The notes beneath the pieces were generated by a model that ran no database searches, was not told the origin of the DNA, and saw nothing but the letters and a program-made list of their open reading frames with translations. A stretch of 64,000 nucleotides of DNA from Aspidapion aeneum (taxonomy: Eukaryota; Arthropoda; Insecta; Coleoptera; Brentidae): positions 143,103,369 through 143,167,368 of the forward strand of contig OY755039.1 in assembly GCA_963576565.1 (NCBI GenBank), written 5' to 3'. The position numbers and the translations under genes were made by a program. Below are positions 33,830 to 45,469 of this stretch, one piece after another. Every line of letters begins with the position of its first letter. Position 1 is the stretch's first letter.

Positions 33830-34320
33830 GTAAAAAAATATATTTTTTTTTACGAGCGTGTAAAAATAGTTATTTACCTAACTAGTGCGGAAAGTGATAA
33901 TTTTACGCACGCGACGGCAGTTGCCCGAACGACGCTTTGCGGAGATTGGGCACGCCGTCAAGGGCGGAAAAGGCACTTTCCGCAAGAGTTAGGTACAAAA
34001 TTTTTCCTAGTTGCATAAAAAGCTTGGTTTTACATTTTAATATATTTGGTATTTTTTACATTAAAACAGCAAAAACAAATTCTGTTTTCATTTTTAATTT
34101 AATTGTGTTTATAAATGGGTCAATAAGTCTAGTTAGGCCTCATTTTTAATTTAATTGAGTTTATAAATGGGTCAATAAGTCTAATTAGGCCTAAAATTCA
34201 CGGCGTACGGAAAGTTCAACTTTCCGCACGCAAATGCGTGCGTAAAAGTGCACTTTTACGCACGCAAGTAGGAAAATTTGATTTTCCACACTATTTTTAG
34301 TGCAGACAATTCTACTTTGC
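33830..34320. repeat. Palindrome-rich repeat with GCGTGCGTAAAA motifs
   Basis: It has several short palindromes, including a perfect 32-bp one at 34235-34266 and a 19-bp one at 34208-34226 (GGAAAGTTCAACTTTCC core). Motifs such as TTTTACGCACGC and CGGAAAGT recur at both edges. A local direct repeat of about 45 bp (TTAATTTAATTG...GTCAATAAGTCTA) is at 34093-34192. Confidence 0.55.
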
Positions 34321-35093
34321 CGAACTAGTGTAGAAAAAACAATTTTGCACAGAAATGTAAAATTTTAGAAAACATGTATGCCTATGAAAGTTTCTATTGA
34401 TAATATTGATAAGCTCCTATGGTGTAAAAGTAAGATATTAAATTTCGTTAAACCACTTGTTTTTTGGAAAAAGTAGTGTGATGGTGCTAGATATGTTTCT
34501 CTTTATTTTTTCATAATATAATTTTTTTGTTTTTCTGACACTCGTAAAAAAATAAATATTCTTTATGCTGTGTTTTAATACAAAATATTAAATAAATTCA
34601 TTTTTGCCAAACGGAAGGAACGTCTGTATTTTGTAAGAAAAAATATTTGAAATAAAAAAATTCATATCTATAAAACTGGGGGCAATTAAAAAACAAAAAC
34701 ATGTTTTTTCTTTAAATATCTTAGAAAACTAGTTATAAAATTGTTTTTTTTTACTACCCCCTGTATACTAAATTGACAAGAATGACATTATAAGTGACTT
34801 TGTCTTTAGGCCTTTACTAAGTCATTTTTATGCTAACTAAATTTTTTGTGTAATAGTTTTCATTATTAGAACCGTTGACCGTTTATAACACAAAAAAATT
34901 GTACATAGAAAAACTTAACTTTATATACTTTTTTAGTCACATATCCTACTATAACATACTAAAATTATAGCCAATTCCACCAAGAAAAAACTTCCCATAA
35001 GAACTGTGTAAACGGGTGCGGTGTTCTTTATTTGACATCAAATTTGTAACTGTTCAAATTCACAATATTTAAACTTTATGTCTACTTTTGACC
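34321..35093. other. AT-rich intron, nothing recognised
   Basis: No coding or repeat signal clear enough to name. A CCCCCTGTATACTA phrase at about 34757 may be a worn transposon end. Confidence 0.45.
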
Positions 35094-35570
35094 TTCCCTC
35101 GATTCCCATTCTTTCTTTTATGGTCTCATTTCGTATATGATCTGTTCTAGATACAGTCGAACCTCTATAACTCGAACTTAAAGGGACAACCAAAACAGTT
35201 CGAGTTATGAAGAGTTCGAGTTATAGAAATCCGAGTTAAAGAGGTTAAATACATATAAAAAGTGCAGGGACCACTTAAAAGGTTCGAGTTATAGAGGTTC
35301 GAGTTAGAGAGGTTCGACTGTATTCTCATTAATCTTCTTATTGAATCCATTTCGACACTTTCCATTTTTGTTTAGTATTTTTCTGTTATGCGACAAGTCT
35401 CTATTCCATACAAAAGCGTGCTTTTTACCATTGTTTCATATATGTTAAATTTTATATTCTTTTTCATCTCTCTGCGCCAAAAAAAACAGTTAAGACATCC
35501 AATAACCCTTTTCCTTTTACTATTCTTTTTTCCAGTTATTTCTTCTTTATCATTAGCTACAATCACTAGG
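35094..35570 (-). pseudogene. RTE-B fragment, split by a pogo MITE
   Basis: The minus-strand reading includes YETMVKSTLLYGIETC and RITEKY, with the MESVEMDSI region next to the MITE. It matches the other RTE-B copies. A MITE interrupts it at 35154-35320. Confidence 0.75.
35154..35320. mobile_element. pogo/mariner-type MITE with TA duplication
   Basis: The ends CAGTCGAACCTCTATAACTC and GAGTTAGAGAGGTTCGACTG are flanked by TA (35152-35153, 35321-35322). It is 167 bp and non-coding. Removing it rejoins the RTE-B sequence. Confidence 0.85.
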
Positions 35571-35764
35571 TATAGATAAATAGATAGCATGACTGTTAAG
35601 TAAATATTTGTAGATTTTTTTAATGTCCTTGTCCTTTTTTTTATTTGTATTTATAAGTGCAAACCGGGTAGTTTAAACATGTCTTTTATAATAAAATATT
35701 GCCTGTGGGATATCAAATTAGACGTAAATTTATGATTATTCAACATATCTCTCTCTCTTTTCAG

Positions 35765-35949
35765 ATAACAGAGCAACCCGCGCCGAAATCTCTCAGGTTT
35801 CGTTACGAATGCGAAGGAAGGTCCGCCGGTTCGATTCCCGGCGTAAACAGCACGCAGGACAACAAGACTTACCCTGAAATACAGATAATGAATTACAATG
35901 GACCCGCCATAGTTGTAGTTTCTTGTGTTACCAAAGATGCCCCATACAG
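35765..35949 (+). CDS. dl: dorsal Rel homology domain exon 1 (DNA-recognition loop)
   Basis: The acceptor is CTTTTCAG and the donor GTAGGG. The exon is 185 bp and enters in phase 0. It encodes ITEQPAPKSLRFRYECEGRS, then AGSIPGVNSTQDNKTYPEIQ, IMNYNGPAIVVVSCVTKD and APYR. This is the signature start of the Rel domain. The RFRYECEGR segment is the recognition loop whose Arg, Tyr, Cys and Glu contact the kB site in Rel proteins, and the sequence is close to Drosophila Dorsal as I know it. A strong hairpin starts 10 nt after the donor, and an RTE-B fragment follows directly in the intron. Confidence 0.96.
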
Positions 35950-35959
35950 GTAGGGAGAA

Positions 35960-36018
35960 CTAGAGACCCTGTATGTATTACATATTTTTAAAATATGTCA
36001 TACATGCAGGGTCTCTAG
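35960..36018. promoter_or_regulatory. 59-bp hairpin just after the exon donor
   Basis: CTAGAGACCCTGTATGTATT pairs with AATA..CATACATGCAGGGTCTCTAG across a tight loop. It begins 10 nt after the donor at 35950. It could be a small MITE or an insertion scar. An effect on splicing is only a possibility. Confidence 0.5.
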
Positions 36019-36440
36019 GCAGATGGATTGACTGTTGCCATTCTAGTTTAGGACGCCCTCTTTTTCTGCGCCCTATTGGTTGCCATTCTAGGACCTGCTT
36101 TGGTAATCTTTCGTCGTTCATCCGTTGTACATGGCCGTACCATATCAGTTGCCTTTTAGTGATGTCATCCGTTATGCTTCCCTCGATTCCCATTCCGTGT
36201 TTTATGATCTCATTTCTTATGTGATCTATTCTAGATATTCTCATTGATCTTCTTATTGCATCCATTTCGACACTTTCCATTTTTGTTTTGTACTTTTCTG
36301 TTACGCGACAAGTCTCTATTCCATACAACAGCGTGCTTTTCACCATTGTTTCATATAATAATATGTTAAATTTTACATTATTTTTTATCTCTCTGCTCCA
36401 TAATATACTGTTAAGACATCCAATAACCTTTTTTGCTTTT
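36019..36440 (-). pseudogene. RTE-B C-terminal fragment
   Basis: The best preserved RTE-B tail. The minus strand is open for about 120 residues with KSTLLYGIETCRVTEKYKTK, MDAIRRSMRISRIDHIRN, QLIWYGHVQRMNDERLPKQV and GRRKRGRPKLEW. The WYGHVQRM and RKRGRP motifs are typical of the C-terminus of RTE-type polyproteins in insects. It lies about 70 bp downstream of a dorsal exon. Confidence 0.85.
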
Positions 36441-36609
36441 ACTTACTTTACCACGGATCACCAAAGAAAGGTGATCCGTGGCAGAACAACGATACAGGTT
36501 GGATTCATGAATATTAGTTGAGAGACCTATGTTATCCCGTGGGAAAGATTTCTTTAAACTACGCTAGATCGTTGGTAATAGATCACACAATTTTAAGTCA
36601 CCGGGTGTT

Positions 36610-37497
36610 TGAAATTTGAGAACGAGGGCCGGTGTGACGTTGCATAAATCCAAGATGGCGGCTTTTTTCATGTTTTTTCACAAACTTTGGCTTATGCATG
36701 ACTTTTGCAAAATTAGTTTTACAGAAAAACTGTTATACGTTTTTTATTTGCAATAAAACAACCACCTAAATTCTGTGCAAATGTTAATTACGAAATAAAG
36801 AAAGAGAGGACATGTCCCTATAGAAATTTACCGTACACAGAATCTGGGCCTTACTTCAGTTCCTGCTCTTGTAAATCAATTGCGGCGATCAATACCGCCC
36901 TCCACCCGCGTCGACCGTTACCGTTGGCTGTTAGCTAGCTTATGTGCACCTTAAATTGGTGCCATAACCAGTGGCGCACCCAGGAATGTTTTAGGGGGAC
37001 CCGATGCCTTAAGGCGGGGGGGGGGCGAAGGCTCAGGATGTCGAATTTTAAGGCTTGGGGGGGGCGGTCTCCGAGACCCTCCCCTGGGTGCGCCCATGCC
37101 ATAACATATTGACCTAGCGGACAGAACCATGATATTCTGTGATTAGTGCACTGAGACAACTTGGCGTTATCGGTCGGGCCGTATTGTTTTGATATCGACG
37201 ATTTCCTAGTTACGAGAATGGCGGAAGTTTCTAATTCCGATAAGATTAGCATGCAATATTTAAAGACAATGTTATTTTCTTCTTGACAACGAAGGGTGAG
37301 AATAGATTAACTGCCCTCGCAATATCTATTGAGAAAAAAATGATTCAAGAAATTCCAAAGTTCAATGAATTGGTTATTGAAGAATTTATTTTAAAAAAGG
37401 AGAGACACCTATTTTTTTAATTATTTGCTCTAATATGACGGACCAAAAATTTTTGTCGGGTGTGAACCCCCAAAGTTTTACACCACGCGCTGCCACT
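36610..37497 (+). pseudogene. hAT element with transposase C-terminal relic
   Basis: It shows inverted similarity to the hAT element at 3296-4404 (for example TAATTACGAAATAAAGAAAG against its complement there). 37290-37420 reads RLTALAISIEKKMIQE, then FNELVIEEFILKK, a scrap of the C-terminal dimerisation region of hAT transposases. The right end is GCTGCCACTG. A MITE is nested at 36969-37097. The left boundary is uncertain. Confidence 0.55.
36969..37097. mobile_element. hAT MITE with perfect TSD
   Basis: The ends CAGTGGCGCACCCAGG and CCTGGGTGCGCCCAT are flanked by GCCATAAC (36961-36968 and 37098-37105). Confidence 0.8.
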
Positions 37498-37616
37498 GCT
37501 AATAATTAATGAACAAATGATAAACATATTTCTCGATGTGTCCCAATAATGACTGAACTAGCTACCCTTCTCCTTTTGAGGATTTGCCCACAAACATATC
37601 CCGATACATCGAAATT

Positions 37617-38938
37617 TTTAGCTCACACATATACTATACTATAGTAGTGTGAGCTATGGTGATCCTAATTTTTTCGAGAAAAAAAAAGTTGCTCCGATTT
37701 TAAAATTTTTTATATCTTTGCGTTTCAGATGATTTTGAAACTTTTTTGTTGCGCCGTCTGTCTGTCTGTCTGTCTGTCTGTATGTCTGTCTGTAACGACC
37801 AACGCGCATAACTCAAAAACCGCTTGGCCAATTTTAATGAAATTTGGTACCTAGGCTGGGTCTTGGGTCGAGATGGTCCCATTTAAAAATGAACAAAATC
37901 CACCGAACACAAACCAAATAAAAGGGTGGGGGTAGATTTCAAAAATTAGAGTTTATGTGAAAATATGGCGTGTGTGATATCAAACGAAAGGTAATTGAGT
38001 CTGCAGTTAAACAAAATACATTTTAATTTATTTTAAAAAAAAAGGTGGGGGTATATTTTAAAAATAAGAGTTTAAGTGAAAATATGGCGTGTGTGATATC
38101 AAACGAAAAGTAATTGAGTCCGAAGTTTAACAAAATACATTTTAGTTTTTGTTTTTTTTTCAGGGTGGGGGTAGATTTCAAAAATTTGAGTTTAAGTCAA
38201 AACATGGCTTGTGTGGTATCAAACAAAAGGTAATTTAGTCTGGAGTTGAATAAAATATATTTCAGTTTTTAGTTATATAAAGTATTGTTCATACTCGTCT
38301 TAGTCTTTTGTTTTTGATTAGTCTTTGTCCTTTGATTAGTCTTAGCTGTCTTAAACAAAATCGGCTGTTCATACTCGTCTTTTGTTTTTGATTAGTCTTA
38401 GTCATAACCCACTGAAAAAAAAAATTCAATTTCAATAAAACGGCCCTCTTTAAAAGTCATTTTCTACACAAAACAATCTTATTTAACCTAATCTGTGCAC
38501 GAAACACAGACACGAAAGAACAAAAGCGAAAAAGAAACAAAAAAACAAATAAAATTTTGAGGTTATGTTGAGATTTTCTGTTAAAAACATGATTAATGGC
38601 GGTAAATTCAAAATTTCGGCCGCGCGCTTGCGCTCTTCGGACGCCCTGTAAAAAAAACAACAAATATCAGCTGATGTCTGTCACTCGTCTTAGTCATTGT
38701 CCTAAGGATTGAAAGTTGGCAACTCTTAAGACAAAGACTAATCAAAAACAAAAGCAAAAGCATTGTATGAACGCTCCCATAAGAAACAGTGGTTTTAACT
38801 TTCTTATGACAAGACATATGACTAAACCAAGACAAAAGACTAGACAAAAGACGAGTATGAACGATCCATTAGCTCACACGTACACTATAACTACAGTACC
38901 TAGTGTGAGCTTAGGGGCCCATATATTGGCAGAGTATT
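37617..38938 (+). repeat. AGCTCACAC hairpin-ended element, copy E, split
   Basis: It has the 5' hairpin, a TCTG/TCTA microsatellite (37755-37796), three internal units and the 3' hairpin with CCCATATATTGGCAGAGTAT. A separate TIR element (38283-38868) is inserted just before the 3' hairpin. Confidence 0.8.
38283..38868. mobile_element. TIR element nested in copy E
   Basis: TTGTTCATACTCGTCTTAGT at the left is mirrored by AAGACGAGTATGAACGATCC at the right. Both ends repeat CTTTTGTTTTTGATTAGTC-type phrases. The centre includes GGCCGCGCGCTTGCGCTCTT. Non-autonomous; superfamily unclear. Confidence 0.7.
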
Positions 38939-39666
38939 AATTTATGCAATATTACAAGCCCACCGATTTTAAAAGAATTTTATAATTCCGAAAATTGTAA
39001 GAAAAACAAATAATTATACCTATTCGTATATATCCTAAACCAATTAAATTTCCTATACATATGTACTTAACGCTGCTATTTTTATTTATTTAAAAAAATG
39101 CATCGCGATATATACTTTACTGCATTATAATCAGTGGCGGATCCATGATGTCCGGAAGAGGGGCCAAGGATGCAGCAAAAAGCAAAAAAAAAATTTGCGC
39201 TTTTTACGCAGACGAAAATTTTTTGTAAAATACAGTAATTTACGGTAATTTATGTCTGAAATGTTTTAAAAATTTTAATTTTCGTTAAGATTTAAAACAA
39301 AATAAATTTGGTAAAAAACTACGATTTATACATAAATAAAAAAGCTTCAAAAACGGAATAATTAATAACCGAACAATATCAAAAACGTCATTTATCAAAA
39401 CAAGACAAGGGCAAAATCTTTTATCAAAACTGGACAAAATTAAAAAGGACAAAATCATAAACAGGGGTCGGGCCTAGCTTGTGTCGTTCGCCCAAAAAAG
39501 AGGGGTTCTGATATTGCTATGAAATTTAAGCGTCCTTTTTAATGCCATGCTAAATGAAAACGCCGGATCTACATAGGGATTGCTATAGCAGATACGGCAT
39601 TGCAATTAAGCAGCGCCCATCCTTAAAAAGGGTGAAGCAGGGCGTGTTGGACCCTAGGTTAGGATC
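38939..39666. other. Intron with a hAT scrap, otherwise unclassified
   Basis: CAGTGGCGGATCCATGATG at 39133 is one hAT-like end without a visible partner. The rest is AT-rich with no gene. Confidence 0.45.
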
Positions 39667-41950
39667 ATGCATGGAGATATTGTTTGTCCATTGTCTAGTT
39701 CTAACTCACTATCTATAAAATTATTGTTAATCCTACTGATTGTCAATCTTTGCAGGATCAATTGAATTTGTTTTCTTCTTGGTGTACAGAAAATAGTCTT
39801 ACCTTAAATATTAAAAAATGCAACATCATTACTTTTAATAAAGTAAAACAACCTATTCTATTTAATTATTCTATTGACTCTGAAGAGTTAGAGAGAAAAA
39901 CCTTAGTTAAAGATCTAGGAGTGTGGATAGAAAGTGATCTATCATTTAGCACACATATTGAAAAAACCACCAACAAAGCAATGAGATTACTGGGGTTTCT
40001 CTTTCGCACTCTGAAAGATATAGATAATATTTATGTGTTAAAAGATGTTTACTGTGCACTTGTTCGTTCGGTGCTCGAATATGCCAGTTCAGTTTGGCAG
40101 CCTTTTTATGGAGTTCATAAAGAGAGCTTAGAGAGAGTGCAGAGAAAATTTTTAAGAAGAGTGGGACTTAAGCTGGGTATTCCCTATGAAGAAGTTAATT
40201 GTAATGAGATAATGAAACTTTTAAATCTTACTTCATTAGAAAGTCGAAGAACGTTTTATGATACTTGCACTCTCTTTAAAATTCTGAACGGTATGATTGA
40301 TGCCCCAGAGCTTCTTTCAGAGGTTAGCTTTCACATTCCACCTAGGAATTCCAGAAATAAAGATCTATTTAGTCTAACATTTCATAGAACTAATTATGGT
40401 ACTAATATTCCTATAAATCGAATGTGTAAAACTGCAAATTTTCTAATGCAAGAAAATAATAACATTGACTTTTTTAATTGTAGTTACAATGTATTTTGCA
40501 AACAGGTTAAAAAAATTTTATTTGCCTGAATTGTTAAAAATTACGTTTTAATTGTGATGGTTCTTGTTGTTTATGCTGTTCTCTTAATTAAGTACATTTT
40601 TATGTGTTAAACCGCCATCTTGATGAATGAAGTGATAAAGTGTGATAAAAAGTTTTACTCCAACTGTGTGAGTTATTCTAACTTTTACTTGTAATTTTAT
40701 TTTTGAAATGACATGACTATTTTTTAATGTGACACTATTAGTTAGTCCTACTTTTTTATTTGTAACTGCTATATGCGTTAATAAAGATTTTGATTTTTGA
40801 TTTTTTGATTTTTGTTACATAAGTACTGTGTCTTGTCCACGTTCACTATTTTTCCCCACTTTTGGTATCCTTCCGTTAATTTTCGCATCATATACTCCAT
40901 GTCTTTTTATCATTAGCTACAATTACTTGGTCGTCAGCAAACTGTAGTGTGTATATCGTAAATGGGTCGTTAAGTTGTACTACTGCGATATATATTTTAA
41001 AAAGAGTTGGAGAGAAACAACATTCCTGTCTTAAGCCTTTTCTTAGCAGGAATTCTTTTGAAAGTCGATTTTTAATTTTAGATTTTGACCCTTTGTATAG
41101 TTCTTTTATCGCTTTTATGTATGTATGATTGATATTAGTTTGCTCTAACACTGTCCATAATTTCTCTACTGGAACGGTATCATAGGCGTTTTGTAGGTCC
41201 ACAAAGGTAACATGAGTCGCTATATTTCTGGCACTCCTTTTCTCAATTATTTGTTTAAGACAAAAAACATTATCACTACAAGATCTGCCTGCACGAAACC
41301 CACTTTGCTCTTCTTCTTCTTGTTCATGAAAATCATTCTCTATTAGATCTCTAAGAATCCTACCGTACAATCTACTTAGAGTACTGGTTACCGAAATTCC
41401 TCTGTATTGCTGCAAACCAGCTTGTTTCCTTTTTTATGTATTGAGAATATGACTGCGATTTTCCAATCATTAGGTACTGGATGTCCGTTTATGCATTGAT
41501 TGATAATATAATATATTCCCTCTCAGGTCCTCTAGCTTTTCCGGATTTAAGCTTTTTAATACTATTCTTTATAATTTCTTTTTCAATGATTACTTCCTCT
41601 CCATGTACTTGGAGAGGCTGCCAGATATTAGGGTCTCGTCTCTTGCAGCAGTCCCTTGTAGTGTTCTGTCCATTGTTCTGATTTGATGATCTGGATTTTA
41701 CTTTTTCTTTTGTTCGGTTTTTTACTGTAGAAATGAATTTCCATACTTCAGAAATCTGCCTACCTCCTACGTGTGTATTTATATCGTGGCATTTGCGCTC
41801 GAACATTTAATTTTTTTTTGTGCCTATCAAATTTCTTAGCTGTCTTCTCGTTTCCCTGTAGATTTATAGGTCTCTTTGCTCTTGAGTACTGAGCCATTTT
41901 TCTCTTTGACCATTTCCTGTATTTTCTCCGTCCACACAGTACCAACAAAC
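39667..41950 (-). pseudogene. RTE-B element, longest copy, split by a LINE
   Basis: Minus strand: starts near 41950 with a Lys/Arg-rich linker, then EVWKFISTVKNRTKEK, KKLKSGKARGPE, then RT motifs YRGISVTSTLSRLYGRIL, EEEQSGFRAGRSCSDN, THVTFVDLQNAYDTVP, KGLRQECCFSPTLFKIY and FADDQVIVAND. It breaks at the LINE insertion (39711-40815). Its remaining piece at 39667-39710 joins the sequence in register. Several frame breaks are present. Confidence 0.88.
39711..40815 (+). mobile_element. Jockey-group LINE 3' fragment with a 259-residue ORF
   Basis: ORF 39750-40529 covers the end of the RT and the C-terminal domain: LNLFSSWCTENSLTLNIKKC, KTLVKDLGVWIESDLSFSTH, ALVRSVLEYASSVWQPFY, ERVQRKFLRRVGLKLGIP and FHRTNYGTNIPINRM. 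It is intact over this span, so the insertion is fairly young. The 3' end is a TTGATTTT simple repeat. 5' truncated. It is inserted inside RTE-B in the opposite orientation and related to the copy at 25215. Confidence 0.88.
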
Positions 41951-41973
41951 GAGTGGAATTACAGTTTTCACAA

Positions 41974-43742
41974 CAGGGGTACGTTCAGATTGAAACGTCG
42001 GGCGAGACGTCTTGCCGAGCGAATGACGTCATGGGTAAATCGCCGGACGTCTTGCCTTTGTGAACGGTATGGATGTAACAAACTAACCTTAAAATATATT
42101 TTTTTAAAAATGATAAATTCGATCGAATATATGACACGAAAACTAATAGAAGAGTACAATAAGTGGGAACTAGAGGTTAATCTCAATAAGACAGAGTATA
42201 TGTGTATCGGTGGAACGAAACAGGATCTAATCTTAAATACCGGGCAGCGAATTCAGTCCTGTGATGAGTATAAATACTTAGGTCTAAAAATTACAGCTGA
42301 TGGTACACTAGACAAAGCTATAAAAGATCGAAACGTACAAGGAAGAAAAGCAGGGAACTTATAACTTTATTAAATGGAATAATTTGGGACCAAAGTATAT
42401 CAAAACATAACAAAAAGCTTATATATAACACCATTCTAAAAAGTATTATTACATACAGCTCAGAAGTATGGCCAATCAAGGACAGAACAGAAAAAATGCT
42501 TTCCGCTACGGAGATGGACTTATGGAGAAGAGCAGCAGGGAAATCAAAAAGAGAAAGAGTTACAAATCAAAGAATAAGAGAAATTATGACAGTGGGTGAA
42601 CGTACTTTAGTGGATGATATAAGAACAAAACAACTGGTGTGGTACGGACATGTACAAAGAATGAATGATGAAAGACTACCTAAACAAATCCTACAATGGA
42701 AACCAACTGGCCGAAGAAAACGAGGACGGCCAAGGAGAAGCTGGAGAGACGGAATAGACAGTGAAATAAGAATAAGAGGCCTAGATAATGAATTATGGGC
42801 AAACAGAAACAAGTGGAGATTGGGTATCGGAAGACGTAGAACGTTGTGAAACCGATAAATATATATAAATTCGATCAGACTTAAAAATTTGTTACAGTTT
42901 ATTTAGTAGAGTTAACAAAAACGCAAATAAGTGTTTTTTGGTTTTGAAAAATGGAAATAGAGAGTATTTTGGAGTACCCGACTTTTGGTGGCTGACAGAG
43001 TTTTATTAGACAAATAAAGTTTCGTTTTAGATTTAAAAGTTGTGTTTTCTGTAAATTTATTTTCTTTGTTGTACGTACAAGCAATACAGGTTTTAAGTGC
43101 ATGTGCTCAACACTTTCAAAGGATATAATATAATAGCGTTTGACAGTGACAATGCGAAAGAAGACAAATTCTCAATCATTAAGTGTTTGCTGGAGCGTTG
43201 AGAGATCTTTAATTACATTATGTCAAACCTCTTTATATGGTTACATTATCTACTATTAAATAAAGAATACAAATATACATAGTTTAAATGTCTTTTATTT
43301 TAATTTGAAAGCACAAAGTAATATCTAGGTATAATATTATTTATATTCCTATAACAACTTGTCCAAATAAAAATAAACATCCATTCTCTACATTCTCCTA
43401 AGTAGAAACTAAACAGTCAAAATGAAATTCTGTCAAGGATCCATTTAATTGCATCTGAAAGAGTGTTTTTAAGTAAAAATTGATTATTTTTTTATGGAAA
43501 ATGCCACTTTTATATAATGTTTTCGAAAATATATATTTTTTTTTAAATTGGGGGGCTTGGTTTATATACCTACTGCGCAAGTCGAGCGTTTGTCACCCAT
43601 CTCATAGAGAAGGGTGTAAAAGGCGATTCGTCCGACGTTATTTTCGACCAATATGAACGAGAGTAACTTTCACCTAGATTTCAATCTGAACGGATTTGAG
43701 TGCGCCCGACCACATCCGACGTGCTATCTGAACGTACTCCTG
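41974..43742. mobile_element. Putative TIR element with CAGG(G/A)GTACGTTCAGAT ends
   Basis: The left end CAGGGGTACGTTCAGATTGA is mirrored by ATCTGAACGTACTCCTG at the right. Both ends continue with GTCGGGCG or CGCCCGAC. The flanking octamers do not clearly match. It carries a + strand RTE-type fragment. Confidence 0.55.
42110..42870 (+). pseudogene. RTE-B-like RT C-terminal fragment
   Basis: Reads SIEYMTRKLIEEYNKWELEV, NLNKTEYMCIGGT, YKYLGLKITADGTLDKAI, then after a stop LIYNTILKSIITYSSEVW, QLVWYGHVQRMNDERL, GRRKRGRPRRSWRDGI and the end GIGRRRTL. Less decayed than most copies; two frame breaks near 42360 and 42480. Confidence 0.82.
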
Positions 43743-44189
43743 GTTTGAGCGCCTGCAAGAGTGCATTAATTTTCGTGGAAAATACTTCGAGAAACAATCG
43801 GTCCCCCCCTGGATCCGTCACTGATTCTAATAACACGCTCCCCTCGTGCAAACCTGTTTCTAGTTGCAATTCTACGACTTTACAATTAAAATTCAATTTT
43901 GATTGATAAACAATAAATTTTACAAAGAAAAACAATTAGAATTTATTTATATGTTTAAACAGCGCGAATTTTGAATACAGATTTTTTAAGATTTCGGTCG
44001 CCATTAGGTGTTGCATTATGCATAAAAAATATACCGGGTGGGCCAAAAAAAGATGGCGGACGAAATAAAATTGTACCCTTCAAAGATGCTCGTTTATTCT
44101 TGTTGCGAACATGCCTTAATAATTTTTTTAAATTACTAAAAAAGCAGCGTTTTTGCCACGCACAAGATATGAATCAGCAAAATTTTAGA
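43743..44189. other. Intron with transposon scraps
   Basis: CCCCCCCTGGATCCGTCACTG at about 43804-43824 is a lone hAT end. TATACCGGGTGGGCCAAAAA at about 44029 and the sequence after it are an inverted relative of 23990-24235. No gene. Confidence 0.5.
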
Positions 44190-45310
44190 AAAACATTTTC
44201 AAACTAGTAAGAACCTTTAATTTTGAAATTTAGCTCTCTAGCGTTAAAATCATATTAAAAACCTACGTCACCGGGTTGCCTTAAACCATTTGTTTTATGA
44301 AAACCCGATGACGCATCTACAGTCGTCCAGTTAAGTTCACATGACTGGTAAAATTCTGTAGGCAACCTGTGTAAATACCTTGACCACGGTGTAGATATCT
44401 TCTTAAATCTATCTCTCTCAACCCACAAACCTGGCCAATGAGATGGCGAGCTTTCTATAGTTAGGAATACGTTAACGCTATATGAGAACTTGGCTTTACT
44501 TTTATCTCAATTCTTTTTGAGAAATGCCATTTTCGTGTACTTTTTTTTACATGAAATGTTTTTGTTATGATTTCACTTCTTTTTTTAAGGAATTGGATAA
44601 TATTTAATTTTTAAAGTACTAAAATATGCGGAATATTGTTCAAAACTTTTGCAATGCCTTACTTAAAATGTTGAGGTTTTTTAATTTTTTCCCATGGTTT
44701 TATCATAGTTCCTATCAGCCTTCCAAAGCTCAGCTCTCTAGCGTTTCTGAAACTGGACAATGTTACTTTTACATAACTTTACATATATAGGCGAGAAATG
44801 TAAATTAAAATGTTCGTGTTTTGAAATTTTTTTATAGTTTTATCAGTTTCATGTTTCAGTCTTAAAAGGCTTAGCTCTCTAGCGTTTCTGGAAGCGGGCA
44901 GTGTTACTTTTACATAACTTTACATTTATAGGGGAGGGAAGTAAATTAGAATTTTGAGGTTTTTTGATTGTTTCCAGAGGTTTGGTCATAATTTCTATCA
45001 GTCTGCCAAATTTTAGCTTTGTAGCATGTCTGGAAGTACAGTAGAATTTTGATGATCTATACATGAATGAGTGAGTCAGTGAGTGGCAATTTCGACGTTT
45101 TTTGAAATTTCGTAACTACTTTACTACTTTATGAAAATTCATGAAACTTGGAAGGGTTGTTAACTCTGTGAAGATCTACGACTGTGCAAAGTTTGAGATT
45201 CGTAGCTCATTCCGAAGTAGAGTTTTAGAGAGGTCAAATATGGGCTGAAATGTTTCAAGAAAAGATAATACGGCATCGCGAACTTGGCGAGGCACTGCCG
45301 TGCCCTCAGA
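44190..45310 (+). repeat. Repeat family Q, copy 1
   Basis: Tandem units of about 150 bp contain CAGCTCTCTAGCGTTTCTG and ACTTTTACATAACTTTACAT. They are followed by TGGCAATTTCGACGTTTTTT and the end GGCGAGGCACTGCCGTGCCC. A fuller copy is at 60853-62325. An unrelated stretch interrupts at about 44232-44480. Non-coding. Confidence 0.75.
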
Positions 45311-45469
45311 TAGTTCGATCCCAATAACCTTCCATACCTATGGAATGGTTGGCTAAAAAAGAGGTGATTATGTCAGATCCGGCTTGAAAAACCAACTATC
45401 CGCTTTTGTAATTTAATTTTCAATTCGCCCTTCTTTTGTCTCTTTTCTCAAAGGTCTCTTTTATTGCAG

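Noticed and set aside
36447..36487. microRNA-like hairpin
   Set aside because: The short palindrome (CCACGGATCACC and complement) has arms too short for a microRNA precursor and lies in an RTE-B remnant border.
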